64,000 nt of DNA from Nageia nagi (taxonomy: Eukaryota; Pinophyta): assembly GCA_050084985.1 (NCBI GenBank), contig JBITNC010000001.1, forward strand, positions 33,666,001 through 33,730,000. Direction: 5' to 3'. A program made the position numbers and the translations under genes. The notes beneath the pieces were generated by a model that was not told where the DNA came from, did no database searches, and worked only from the letters and a program-made list of their open reading frames with translations. The first letter of the stretch is position 1, and every line of letters starts with the position of its first letter. Positions 46,500 to 57,962 of this stretch are shown here, in pieces.

Positions 46500-47440
46500 C
46501 ACAAGAATAAATAAACTATTCATTGTTGTCTAGTATTGAGCCCAAGATAGTCATGGAAGCTAGCCAATATGAACATTGGATTAAAGCCATGGAAGAGGAA
46601 CTCAATCAAATCAAGAAGAACTAGACCTGGGAATTAGTGCCAAGACCATTGGACAAGAATGTAATTAGAAAAAAATGTATTTTTAAAAACAAATTAAATG
46701 AATACATGCAAGTAATGAGGAATAAAGTATGATTGGTGTGTAGATGATATGCATAAGTGAAAGGAATCAATTTTGAGGAGAAATTTGCACCTATTGCAAG
46801 ATTAGAGGCTATAAGAATGTTTCTTTCTTTAGCTATATATAAACATTCTAAATTCTATCAAATAGATGTAAAATCTACATTTCTTAATGGTAAAATAGAA
46901 GAAGTGTACATAGAGCAACCAAATGACTTTCAATTAGGAGAATATCCAAAGATGGTATGCAAGTTCAAAAAGGCATTGTATGGTATAAAGTAAGCTCTAA
47001 GAGCATGGTACTCAAGATTGGACAACTATTTTCTACAATAAAAATTCAAGAAAGGTATGATTGGTAGCAATCTTTATGTTCAAAATGAATAAGATTATCA
47101 GCTAATTATTGTAGTATATGTGGATGAAATAATATTTAGTGGTTGTTAAGGTAATATTTTTCAAAATTTTTCTCATAGAATGCAACATGAGTTTGAAATA
47201 TCTACAATTAGAGAGTTATCATACTTCCTAGGATTGCAAGTAAATCAATTAGAGAAAGGTATATTTATTTCTCAAGTCATATATGTAAAAGAAATACTTA
47301 ATAAGTTTACTATGGAATACAATAAGCCTATTGGCACTCCCATGAAAACTAGGTGTAAACTCAGCAAGGATGATAAGTCACCATCAGTTGATCAAACAAT
47401 GTATAGAGCTATGATAAGGAGTTTATTGTAATTGGTAACA
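46500..47440 (+). pseudogene. LTR-5 reverse transcriptase
   Basis: Copia RT. Blocks in order are EHWIKAMEEELNQIKKN, TWELVPRP, then 46757-46993 open for 78 codons with GINFEEKFAPIARLEAIRMF, QIDVKSTFLNG, EVYIEQPNDF and VCKFKKALYGIK. It continues ALRAWYSRLDNYF, then VVYVDEIIFSG at about 47107-47140 (catalytic YVDD changed to YVDE), then 47180-47431 with FEISTIRELSYFLGLQV and YVKEILNKFTM. The order and spacing are complete, but at least four stops and the YVDE change make it inactive. Confidence 0.92.
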
Positions 47441-48064
47441 ATAAGATATGACATATTGCAAGCTATTTGCATGATGGATAGATTTCAAGTAGACCCAAAA
47501 GAGAGTCATATTACAATAATTAAGAGGATATCTTGATATCTCAAAGGGATAATGGAGTTTGGATTATGGTATCCCAAAGGCAAGGAATTCACTTTGATTG
47601 TTTACTTGTATGCCAACTAGGTATGATATGTAGATAACAGAAAGAGCACAAGTGGTGGTGCTTTCTATTTGGGTGACAAATTAGGAGCTTGGCACAACAA
47701 AAAATAAGACTTAATTTCCCTTAACATAGTTGAACCAGAATATATGCAAATAGTATCATGTTGTACTCAAGTATTATGGATGAAGCAAACACTAAAGGAC
47801 ATTGGCATTATTTTTAGTGCACCTATCCCCTTACAGTGTGATAACACTAGTGCTATTAGTTTATCTAAGAATCCTATTATGTACTCTTATACACAACATA
47901 TAGCTATAAGATATAATTTCTTGAGCTAGAAAGTCGCTAAAGGAGAAGTACAATTAGATTTATTCCTACTATTGAACAAGTAGTAAACATATTTACCAAA
48001 CCATTTCCAAAGAATGTCTTTGCATATCTTCTCTAGAGGTTAGGAGTTGGTACCATTCCTAAGC
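47441..48064 (+). pseudogene. LTR-5 RNase H
   Basis: Reads RYDILQAICMMDRFQVDPK, YLKGIMEFGLWYPKG, DNRKSTSGGAFYLGDKLGAW, NKK-DLISLN, VEPEYMQIVSCCTQVLWMKQ, LQCDNTSAISLSKNPIMYSY and TQHIAIRYNFL. These are the YLKGT, KSTSG, AEYxA, CDN-S and KHI blocks of Copia RNase H (here HIAIRYNF for HIDIRYHF). It ends with a degraded LADIFTKPL block (YLPNHF and FQRMSLHIF). Broken by stops. Confidence 0.88.
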
Positions 48065-48297
48065 ATTAGATCATGCTTAAAGCAACAAATCCTTAGGGGG
48101 AGTTATTTTCACTTGAAAATCATATGTATCCCTTATTTTATTTTTGCTACACCTTACTCTATTACAAAGGATGTGTTTGTATAGGACTTAGGGGGATTCA
48201 TGGGAAGGAGATCACCCTTTTTCATTATTGACAAAAATGGGGAGAAGAATATATCTAGATTGACTAAAGTTTTGATAATAATACCAAAGGGGGAGAT
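48065..48297 (+). other. LTR-5 3' untranslated part and polypurine tract
   Basis: AAGGGGGAGATT at about 48286-48297 directly precedes the 3' LTR. A second purine run CTTAGGGGGAGTT sits at about 48091, just after pol. Confidence 0.75.
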
Positions 48298-50170
48298 TTT
48301 TGGCCATATGCTTATTTATTATGTTGTTGTTTTCATTTTTGTCAATGGCACAATTAGGCCTCAATGCCAAAGGTGCATAATTCTATTCATAATGAAGTCA
48401 TATAGTTCTAGGTAGTGATGAAGTGTAATTCCATGTCATGTCAGATATGCTGGGTGTATGAGAAGTGTTTTATCAATCTTTTTAGACATGTACAAGTTCT
48501 ACCAAATGTTTGATCAAAACATGAAGACTTGAATATGAGAGCTACAATCATATTCTTGTAAGGAAAACATATTGTGGTAGAGTTTTGATAGTATTTACAA
48601 GTATTTGGATTTATATGAACTCGTAAAAAATAAATATAGAGGAAAAGATACTATTTAATGGAATTTGCTTGAACATACTTTGAAATGAATGATCAAAACT
48701 CAAATATCATAATTTAAATACTTCATGTGGTTAATTTGATTATAATTCACCTTAGTATATGATTAACCACCAATGGAAGAACTTGTATTAAAGAAAATAA
48801 AGTTGTTTGATTTCTCTGCTATTCTGATAGAATTTGGTCTACTAAGCTCTACCAAATCTCCAACAAATTCAAATGCTTTATAAAATATGCAAAAAATGGT
48901 TAAGTATAATATTATTCCATTTTACTTCTATTCTAGCAAAATTTATCTATTCCAATACTATCAAATCTCTATCAAAATCAAATGCTCTACAAAATAGCTA
49001 ATTATAACATTATTCTATTTTGTCTCTATTCTAGTAAAATTTTTCCACTCCAATACTATCGAATCTTAGCCAAAATCAAATAGAATTATGTGATCAAACA
49101 AGGGCCTATGTGACATTCTTGAGCAAAGAGATGTTGAAGGTTGCCAGAAGTGTTATGCAATAGTAAACAAGCTATGCAAAGGTGAAATAGGTTATGCGGT
49201 TATGAATAGGGTATATGAAGGTCCTATAATGAGCCTCAAATGATAGTTATATCATGGAAAAGTAAGTTGAGAGCTTGGAAAGAGACTTAGGAAGGAGATA
49301 TGAAACTAGAACAGATAAATACAATGTTATGTAGACAGTTGAAGCCTTATGTAGAATCAAACAAGGTTATGCGATCAAAGCTTAATGCAATTATATTTGA
49401 TTTCAAATTTAAAATATGAAAATTTAACCATGAAAGCTAGAGAAAAACCTAGATGATGATTCAAATGTCAAAATAATAAAGTATAATACATCCATATACA
49501 ATTGCATGTAGTGAATAATGTAGAATCAATGCAACTAATGAGAAGTAGAGATCGACATGCAGCCAATGAAAAGTAGAGATTGACATGAAACTAATGAGAT
49601 GTAGAGATCGACATGCAACTAATAGGAAGAAAGAATCATGAATGGGCATAAAATGGTAAGGTGCCTAAAACATAGTGAAGTTGTTACAATAAGAGGTAAG
49701 CATAGTGTGTACAACAAAGATCAAAGAGGTGAAGAGAAGTATGTGGTGATATGTGTGTAGGAGGATAACAATGAAAAAATAGATTGTATGAACTTGAATC
49801 ATTGAGGATTTTGTAATAGTGAGGATATTTATATACCAATGCTTTTTATGATGATTGAAAAGGATAAGTGGGTGCTTAGTTAGAAGTTGTAGCTACTTTA
49901 CAATGGTTTCTACCAAAGAGGGTTAGTTGGTGCTAATTTTGATAGTGGGTGCTATCCAATATTATAAAAGTTGAAACATTTTGGTTGGATTTGATTAGGA
50001 GATCAAGTAGTCCATTTAACATAGCAGTTTTTACTACATTGGATTTTACACTATAAATATGGTGTACACTTTAACTTCAAATTGATTATCAATTAGTTTT
50101 ATCTTTAAAATAAGTCTAAAAATTTCAAAATAAACTGATTCACCCCCCTCTTAGTGTTTCCATTAGATCA
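48298..50170 (+). repeat. LTR-5 3' LTR
   Basis: About 1.87 kb. The first 0.8 kb matches 31316-32075; the rest has no 5' partner because of the deletion there. It contains a local repeat near 49555-49620 (GAGATYGACATG, AATGARAAGTAGAGAT). The end carries TGATTCACCCCCCTCTTAGTG, a string common at the ends of plant Copia LTRs, and finishes near ATTAGATCA. Confidence 0.75.
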
Positions 50171-50970
50171 ACAACAAATACTTTTTGTATTACTTAAAAT
50201 ACATGTTACAAACATCATCTAATGGAATATTACATGATTCAAACTTTCACATACAAAATGTGATGGTTTAGTGTAGTAGATACACCCATCATCATCATGC
50301 ACAACACATAAAGTACAATGGTATTTGTACAACTAAGTGGTACCACTAGTACTCATGGGTATAATTATGGAAAAGGTATAAAACCATACAAACATGTTGC
50401 CATTAGGGCATCCATGGGTATACTACAAAAGATAATATAACAGTAACCATGCTTCTATATTAATCTCAACTAAATGCACTTTCTCTCTACAATGAAAGAA
50501 GTGAAGGAGGCTAAGGCATCAATGAGTTACAATAAAAGTAGCATGACACTATAGTAGTTAATCCAATAATGATTGAATATAAATAATCCATATATTGAAG
50601 ATGAACTCCATGTGATCCATTTAATGGGTAGCTACCAAGGTTGAGTGCTGAAGGTGATGCAATGGAGTGTGTTAGAAGTAATGCTTGGGGAAGTAGAGTA
50701 TATTGACTATAGAAAGAGAGTAGATGGCTAGGCATGATCACCCATGTTGGATGAATTTACCCAAATATGATGCAAATTTTGTTGACTAGCAGCTGTATGG
50801 AGGAGTACATTGACATGAATGTCTAACCAAACTTGTAATTTAAAATGGAGGTGGTTCCCACCAAGGAAATATGCATCATGTATTAACTTTTCCATTAAAT
50901 TACAAATTTACATTTGTTCCAAATAAATATTTAAAACATTAACATTTTATTATAGAAATAAATTCCTTCA
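50171..50970 (-). repeat. LTR-1 5' LTR, second piece
   Basis: Resumes the LTR interrupted at 31315 and matches the last 0.7 kb of 5397-7264. It ends AAATAAATTCCTTCA at 50970, followed by the ATACT duplication. Confidence 0.85.
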
Positions 50971-50975
50971 ATACT
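50971..50975. repeat. Right target-site duplication of LTR-1 (ATACT)
   Basis: Second copy of the five bases at 5392-5396. Confidence 0.85.
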
Positions 50976-51019
50976 AAGACCATAGGTGCATTGGGAGAGA
51001 TCTCATAGAAATCAAAAAT

Positions 51020-52330
51020 AAATATGACGATGAGGAAGATGCCAAGCAAATGGAATTTTGGAAGGAATTTTCAGCCTGATTGGTTATCAAAATTTTTAAC
51101 GATTGAACCAATAGAGCTAAAACTATTTCATGAGAAACCAACTGACTATAGATGCAAATCTTATAGTTCAACTCAAGATAGATACAATTCAAAAACATTA
51201 TGGAAAAATTTATAAGATAAAAGAAGTGGATGGAAAAAAGTTTAAAATAATAAGGATGAAGACTATTATGAATTGCATGCATCTGAAATATGAAAAAAGA
51301 GTATAAGGAATTTCTTAAATGATAATAAATTATGGTTAAGAAAGGAAGTACACTTAAATATAATTTTGAAAAATAAATGGAAGTAACAATATTGGATAAT
51401 ACTATTCAATTTTCTTTAGTATTTCACATTCTAAAACATGGTAAACCCATGTGTGATTTTATCCATTTCAAAGAATTATATTCATTTATTTGTGTGCCAA
51501 AATTTCCCAACAATCATTGATTTGAAGGTAGTGCTTGGGAAATGGTATAATGCCTTACCATGTTTGAGGTAGAAGATTTAAGAGAGAAAGTTAAATGCAC
51601 ATGATTTATCTCTTTTTTTAGATGAGGTTATGACTATTGAAAATACCTCTTAGGTTTTTAATTATACACTATTGAAAATCATCTACGTGAATCTTATCTA
51701 CTTATAGTACACAAAATGATAAAGAGTTGTAATTTTGAAAATATTTTTTAACTTGTTATAATAAGTTTGAAAGATATAATTGGAATGGATTATCATGCAA
51801 TCACAATTAAGTTAATATGTATTGGAGAATATGGGGAAACTATGATACAAGGATATAGAAATGGTCTTTGTGTTCATCTTCAAACTCAAGTTGCACCATA
51901 TATGATACCTACGCATTGCATGGCTCACATAATGAATCTTGTTTGTAAAATCATTAATAAGTTTGATAATGTTATTGAAGTTGAAGACCTTGTAGATGAA
52001 ATACATGCTTACTTTTATTGAAGTTCGAAAATATTTTTAAAGTTTTAAGAATTTGCAAAAGGAATATCTGAAGATTGAAAGTTTCTTAGAAATATTGATA
52101 CAAGATAGATATCCTTATATGAACCTATTCATAGTGTTTTCAAGAGAATCCATCTTTAACAAGTTTAATGTGAAAATATTGATTAGCTATCAATAAGATA
52201 AAGTATTTCTTAACATGTTTGATCAATTTGGAGACATTGCTCACATTGTATGGTATTCTTCCAATGTTGAATCAAATGCATATTTTGATGAAAAGGCTAC
52301 ATTCATGCAAACAAAAAATAGTCTAACAAA
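51020..52330 (+). pseudogene. hAT-like transposase relic (ZNF862-type)
   Basis: Starts just right of LTR-1 with KWNFGRNFQPDWLSKF at about 51050-51095, as at the N-terminus of plant ZNF862-like proteins. About 51560-51660 reads FEVEDLREKV and LFLDEVMTIENTS (usual SLDEVTTIDNTSW). 51767-52021 is open for 84 codons with DYHAITIKLICIGEYGETMI, QGYRNGL, VAPYMIPTHCMAHIMNLVCK and VEDLVDEIHAYF. Then FLRNIDTR and ISLYEPIHSVFKR follow, where TRW is usual. HCxAHxxNL and the TRW region are hAT transposase-core landmarks. Many stops. LTR-1 may have inserted just upstream of, or inside, this locus. Confidence 0.82.
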
Positions 52331-52516
52331 ATGATATCTTGATAACATATTACAAAATAATCTTAATAATATGCAAAACAAACCAACAATCTATAAAAAT
52401 TGTGTTAATTATATATAAGTAGTTCCAAAAAAAGTAATTATCATTACTTACAAAAACTAAAATAGAAAATAGTTCCCATAAACCAAATATATTCCCTAGA
52501 AAATAATCACAATAGC
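52331..52516. other. Gap between hAT relic and minus-strand gene relic
   Basis: AT-rich, nothing recognised. It may hold the 3' untranslated region of the minus-strand gene relic. Confidence 0.4.
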
Positions 52517-55175
52517 TTAAGAAGATTCATGTTGAATACTATACATTTCACCATTAACAATAGTAGGATTTTGAGCAATAGTAGGAGCATCACTAACAAA
52601 AGTAGGATTGTGAGTGATAATAAGGAGCATCACTAACAATAACAAGATCATCAAAAACTTGTTCCACTTGTTGCTAGATCTAAAAAACCATGAGCTACTA
52701 ATTTTAAGCATGTGTATTTTATCCTTCCTATAATTTTCAATTTGTCTAGTTTTGATAATGCTTATTTTAATGCACTTAACATTGTCTACTATTTCAAAAT
52801 ATTCTCCAAGTCCAATCCCTAAGCTTTGACAACTCTTAAAAGTATTTTTCTATACTTCCTTAGCTCAATGTTCTTCTTCAAACCTATAATTCCTACTAAA
52901 CTTTTGATTGCATCACCCATATAAAGGTTATAAATTATTACTGAAGACCTCAAACTTTCAATTTTTGCTACAAAAAGAAAAAATAAGTTAAAAAATAATG
53001 TATAATTAAAAATCTATAAATTTGATAAAAAGATAAAAAATTAGTATCACATACCTTTATAACCTTTAGTTCACTTCTAGCAATTACAACCTCATTTATA
53101 TCCTCTCTCCATTTGTTGTAATATGCCAACATCTCAATATTTAGATTTTCAAGATTATTTAAAAGCATCTTCAAAACATTATATTCATATGGGGATTGAG
53201 CTCTCACAGTACCTATTCGTATAACCTTTACCAAAGACTCAATTATTTTGGTTCTCTCTCCAACGTCAAAAAATTTCTTCTTGTCATGTCCTCTTGTTGG
53301 AATGCATTTGAATCTCCTTTATCATGACCTTATGCCAAAACCCTAATCATGAAAAACCTACAAATGCTCACAAACCTACTCAAAATCACCTTTGGCTTCT
53401 TGTACTTTCAAATTTTTGATATGAAAATGTAATATCTCAAGTGTAGGATGTGTAGCAAGTGTGGCTTCTACTACTTTGTAGGCCTTGATATCATTTGTAC
53501 TACAAATTGTCCAGGATTGAAGGCTTTCATCACCTCATCATCAAAGTATTTTTCTAAATATTTTAACTTTACAACCCCATAGTTACTAAAATTTGGCTCA
53601 TATCAGCAAGGGGAAAGCGTTTATCTTTATCCTTATCATTAATAGACATGACACATGGTATGTCTGACTTAGTTAGTTTGACACTTTGAATAAGAGGTTG
53701 CTGATGCAATGAAAAAGGAGGTCACTATTTCTAAGTAGGTCAAGATTGCTCCAATAGAGGAATATATGCTTTCCTCTTCTAGAAAATAACATTTTTGGAG
53801 CTACAAAAAAAAGAAAAACCTTAGAAAATAAAATCAATTAAAAAATTCTTTTAAAAATAAAATCTTACTAGTGGGTGGAGGGAACTTGGTGTTTCGATCA
53901 TGACCCTTTGTTTCAAAAATTATAAAATATATTCTTTTAACATACTTAAATAGACATTTAACACATTAAAAAATAAAGAATTTATTAAATATTAAAAACA
54001 TACTCTTAGTTGGAGTCTTTTTGGGGAGAGTAGGTATTTTTAATAGACTACTCATCCTTTATTTTTCATTAATGGAGTGGGTGTTTGATACTCATTATCA
54101 TAAAAATCACTATTATCTTATACTATTTAAAATGTAGGATGAGGCTCTATGTCACTAAAGTCTTCTAATAAATGAGATCTTTTTCCTACCTCATATTACT
54201 TATTCAGCCAAGCCACACTATCCTGCAATATAAACAAACATAATCTCAGTATAATAAAAAAAATCATACATATTTCTTAAAGTTATCTTATTCGAGAATT
54301 TGACCTCAATTTTTCTAGTAGTCATGGTATATTGCATAATTAAAGAAGCATTGCATGTTGGAGGATGAAAATATAAGTCATCTCTAATTTGAAATAAAAT
54401 TTATTAATTAAGAGCTACAAAGTAGTTTCTTCCATAGAAATGGAAGCCTTTTGCACTATTTCTTGTTATTTTCAACTAAAATTTAATCATTTCCAATATG
54501 TGGCTACACTAGTTGCAGTGAAGATCCCAAATAGGCATATCAATCAACCTTCCTTGGATGATAAGATAGCTTATGAAAAATTCCACTACTACTTGAAAAA
54601 ATTCATTCTAAACAATGTATACTTTCCTTACATGATTATATTTTTCTAAACCACTTGAAAGATAAACATAGAGTACCAAAAAATTAAAAAAAATTAAAAA
54701 GTGTAATTTAAGACACTAGAAAAATTATAAAAAAATATTTTTACTTGGTTGTGAAGTTGTTGAAGATAGTATAGGGTTCATATCAATACCAAATTTATTA
54801 TTTAAAAGTTCCAATTCCTCTTGAGAAAAATTTGGTAGTCAACCTCGTATCTGTACATGCAGTCCATCTCATGGTAGAAGAGTCAAGTGTTTAATATCAT
54901 CTATTTTGATTGAAAAAGAGAACCTATGACCATCATGAGCTTAAAAATGGAAACAAAAGAATATCTCATCATAAGAATTGAAGATACAACCAAGTAATTT
55001 ATTTTTGGACTTAAGAACATATATATAAATGAGGTCCATAAGATCAATATCGCTTGCACATTTAAAAGGGAATGTATTATCTCTATGATGGAGTTCACTC
55101 TATATATTGAGATAAAAAATGAGGTTTTCTAGAAGATTTTGGGTTGGTGCTAGTACAAGTAGATAATTCAATGAG
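52517..55175 (-). pseudogene. Unidentified intron-containing gene relic
   Basis: I do not recognise the protein. Exons read leftward: A (about 55175-54745) with NTFPFKCASDIDLMDLIYIY, LLGCIFNSYDEIFFCFHF, AHDGHRFSFSIKIDDIKHLT, LPNFSQEELELL; intron 54744-54223; B (54222-54004) DSVAWLNK, LLEDFSDIEPHPTF; intron 54003-53906; C (53905-53869) GHDRNTKFPPPT; intron 53868-53801; D (53800-53055) PLADMSQILVTMGL, KYLEKYFDDEVMKAF, FFDVGERTKIIESLVKVIRI, EYNVLKMLLNNLENLNIEML; intron 53054-52968; E (52967-52517) MGDAIKSLVGIIGLKKNIEL. Donors are GTAAAA, GTATGT, GTAAGA, GTATGT. Three acceptors end in TTGCAG or TTTGTAG; the intron 2 acceptor is weak. Only the B-to-C junction keeps phase, and several stops occur, so it is a decayed gene or decayed transposon gene. 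Confidence 0.65.
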
Positions 55176-56887
55176 TAGCATATTTAAAAATATGAAGAGA
55201 GAGTTCATAAAATAAAACAACCAATATGGAAAAGATAAAGATTAAAAATGACTATAGGGGAAAGAAATGATAGGTGAAAATTAAAGAAATGCATGAATGA
55301 ATCTATTTGTAACATTTTTATATATGAAAGATACATGTCAAACATTGGGATATTTACATGTATGATGGAAACATGTCCAAATTCAAAGGTATTTGAATGA
55401 TAACAAGCATGAGAAATTAATGTGGTTGGTTAGGAGCCTTTATTATAGTAAAAACCTTATCATTCAAGCCATGTCATTGAAACGTTATTGTTGCATCATG
55501 ACAAGTATAAAAAATTTAATGACATGACTTGAAAAATAAGGTATGGATAACATGATCTTCAATGATAATACCAATGCCATATCATGAATGACATGGCATT
55601 AGTATTATCATTGAATACATGTATCATGACATGGCATCAATGACATGAATTGAATGACATATCTTGAATGATAAAACTTGAACAACATGAGCTTAATAAC
55701 ATGAATTTAAATGTGTTATCCACTCTGATGTGCCTACCAAATATCTGATTAATATGTGTTGAATGTATTATCTACATGTTTAAAATATATTATATACACA
55801 TATCAAATATCTTTTCTACATGTATCAAATTTCTTCTCCATATGTATTTGCTTGGATATTTTCCACATGTCTATACAATCGAGAATCAAGATTCTAATTT
55901 CGAATGACAACTCACAAGTGCCAACATTCTATAAATAACAATTCATATATTCTATTATAAAAAAATTTTCTATGTGGAAATAATATTTCAAATATTTAAT
56001 CTAATTATGTTCAAACTTAACCGCAATGCAACATACAACTTTAATTCTAATTCATTGTAGATTACATAACATACGGTCATTCCCAAGTAAACATTTATAA
56101 AAGTATTATTGCATTATTTCATTATAGTCAAGTTTACAACTTTTAATTATTAAAACACTATTCTCAACAAGATGGAATCTATTGCAACATATGCTTTAAT
56201 TCATTCTAAATTTAAATTTTATATCCACAATACTTTTAGTATGTGTCTAATTTTATTTTCTTTCATTATTATATAGATTAAGATTTTTTTTGAAATATTA
56301 TTTCCAAATAACTAGTACTGGTGCATCCATGGTATGTGGGCCTCTAAAATCTATGTAGACTAAAGTGGATAAGTGTGGACTACAACACTCACACATAGAT
56401 CGAGTTGGGCATAGTGGGTGATTGTGGTAACTTATGAATGAGCCAAAGGTGATATTGATGATTTTCTAACACCGCTTTAAATAATGTATTCAAAGTTGAG
56501 TATGGTACTTCTTTAGTTATTCTCCATGAATTGTTAAAAATTTAAAATATGAGCAATTTTAAGTACCATTTATATCATATTTATCATCCATGATCTTCTT
56601 TAGTTCTTCTCCAAATACTAGATACACAATATCCTTTGTACATTGCATATAACATTTATATTAAATAAAAAAATATATTTTAATTTTTATATTTGGCTAT
56701 AAATTACTCTCATTTTGTTTTTTGAATTATCCTCTAATAAACATATTTTCATGGTTTCATAAAATATATCACAAAATAAAATAAACATATTTTGTTCCAT
56801 TTAGTTGTATTTTCTACTAGGCAAGGATCCTATTTCACCACAATTTTATAATTTTATTTTGTGGGGGTTCATTAAAATTTACCCTAA
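55176..56887. other. Unassigned AT-rich DNA with short repeats and a hairpin
   Basis: 55440-55720 repeats words such as ATGACATGRCTTGAATGAC, with a strong hairpin at 55558-55615. 55760-55870 repeats TCTACATGTATCAAAT-like phrases. Otherwise nothing recognised. Confidence 0.5.
55558..55615. repeat. Inverted repeat, 23-bp arms
   Basis: The left arm 55558-55580 starts TTCAATGATAATAC. The right arm 55593-55615 is its reverse complement with a single mismatch (G:U in RNA). The loop is 12 nt. It is embedded in a degenerate repeat of ATGACATGGCATTAA-like words. It could be the core of a small foldback element or chance self-pairing of the repeat. Confidence 0.85.
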
Positions 56888-57220
56888 ATATTATACTTGT
56901 ATATGAGACACACGAGAGCCTTCAGTGGGCCTTACCATCTATTATTGGTTACTTTTGGTGGCCTAGTTATTAATAGATTATGTGTCATTTGTGTATGTCA
57001 AAGGATCATAAAGAGTTGTTACACTTATTTGAGAAAAACTTTAGGGTTTTATGACATTTGTATCTTTAAATCCTTACTCTATATTCTTATGGATTAAAAT
57101 CCATAATTATTAATCACTTTAATATATATTCATTTCTATTTTTTATCTCCCTCCAACCATGTCCAACTTTGTTATCCATATTGATGGAGACCTTTTTCTT
57201 GACCTTTATGAGGACATCAC
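56888..57220 (+). repeat. Dispersed repeat X, copy 2
   Basis: Partner of 3517-3855, same orientation. Flanking DNA does not match, so it is not obviously an LTR pair. Confidence 0.6.
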
Positions 57221-57949
57221 TAGGTACCTAGTCATAGGAGAGGTGCTACTTTTCAAGGGACTTTAATGTATGTACTAGTTTCAAGCAAGTACCTCTCCAT
57301 CATATCATAGTCAATGAGTGTATATGATAAATAATGTGATTAATAAAAATGGGGTTGATTAATGCATTATCATTTTACTTTGTAAATATTGATGCATATA
57401 TCAAAAATATGGCAATAACATGTAATATTAATGCAGTATTATTTACTTAAATTCTATACTAATTTCATTAATAAAAAAATATAAAAAGGATAAAGCATAC
57501 ATTCATGAACAAGTACACCACCAATGCCCTAGAATCAGCTCAATAGGATGAGTGAAATTACAAATGCGAATAAGAATGTAGTAATGAGTGAATTAGCGAA
57601 TAATCAAATGATGAACATACATCCAAGCTTATAGAATAATAGATGTGCAACATAGATATACAAAGCAAGTTGCAATAATTCAAATGATATTCAATTGATA
57701 ATCCTTGTATTAGGTTGAAATGATCATTAGACCATGATTTGCTCATGATCCTATAAGTCATCAAATGATGCCTTTATATATAATACAAGTTTATATGACT
57801 TTGATATTTTTACCCCTTGTACATTCCACAAGGGTTAAATACATGCCTACACCTTTCTTGTACATTTTTAATCCCTTTTTAAATGATACATTGTTAAGGG
57901 ATTAAAATGATTTATTAAATACATAAAGGTTCATTTTTAGGCATCTACA
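57221..57949 (-). repeat. 3' LTR of the right-edge Gypsy element (left end uncertain)
   Basis: On the minus strand the LTR starts at 57949 with TGTAGATGCCTAAAAATG, nearly the same as the LTR-6 start TGTAGACACCTAAAAAATG. A TATA-like TATATATAAAGG lies at about 57782-57772. The other end cannot be set because the 5' LTR is outside the window; the left limit given is only the edge of repeat X. Confidence 0.6.
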
Positions 57950-57962
57950 TTTGCTCCTCTTT
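57950..57962 (-). other. Polypurine tract of the right-edge Gypsy
   Basis: The minus strand reads AAAGAGGAGCAAA next to the LTR start TGTAGATGCC. Confidence 0.8.

Larger units (their letters stand above)
31316..50170 (+). mobile_element. LTR-5: Ty1/Copia retrotransposon inside the 5' LTR of LTR-1
   Basis: Plus-strand Copia with gag, protease, integrase, RT and RNase H in order. LTRs start TGTTGGCCATATGC (31316) and TTTTGGCCATATGC (48298). The 5' copy stops matching near 32075, so about 1.06 kb of LTR, the primer-binding site and the gag N-terminus are deleted. The integrase is split by LTR-6. A clean target duplication is not visible (TACAA before, ACAAC after). Confidence 0.87.
5397..50970 (-). 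mobile_element. LTR-1: outermost non-autonomous Copia-related LTR retrotransposon
   Basis: Bounded by direct LTRs with TG...CA ends and the ATACT duplication. Polarity is minus: on the minus strand the LTR starts TGAAGGAATTTA and the primer-binding complement lies at 30069-30080. Its own internal DNA survives in three pieces (7265-7404, about 12400-12837, 29419-30082), only about 1.2 kb in all and without coding capacity. It is therefore a LARD or TRIM-like element. LTR start, primer-binding site and several LTR blocks are shared with the coding Copia LTR-2, which suggests LTR-2-type elements supplied its proteins. The rest of the interval is later insertions. Confidence 0.82.

Noticed and set aside
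3517-57220. Repeat X pair as LTRs of a fifth, outer element
   Set aside because: Only about 330 bp match, flanks do not align, no primer site or polypurine tract is next to either copy, and the weak AAGGCCTTAT echoes occur in the opposite order on the two sides.
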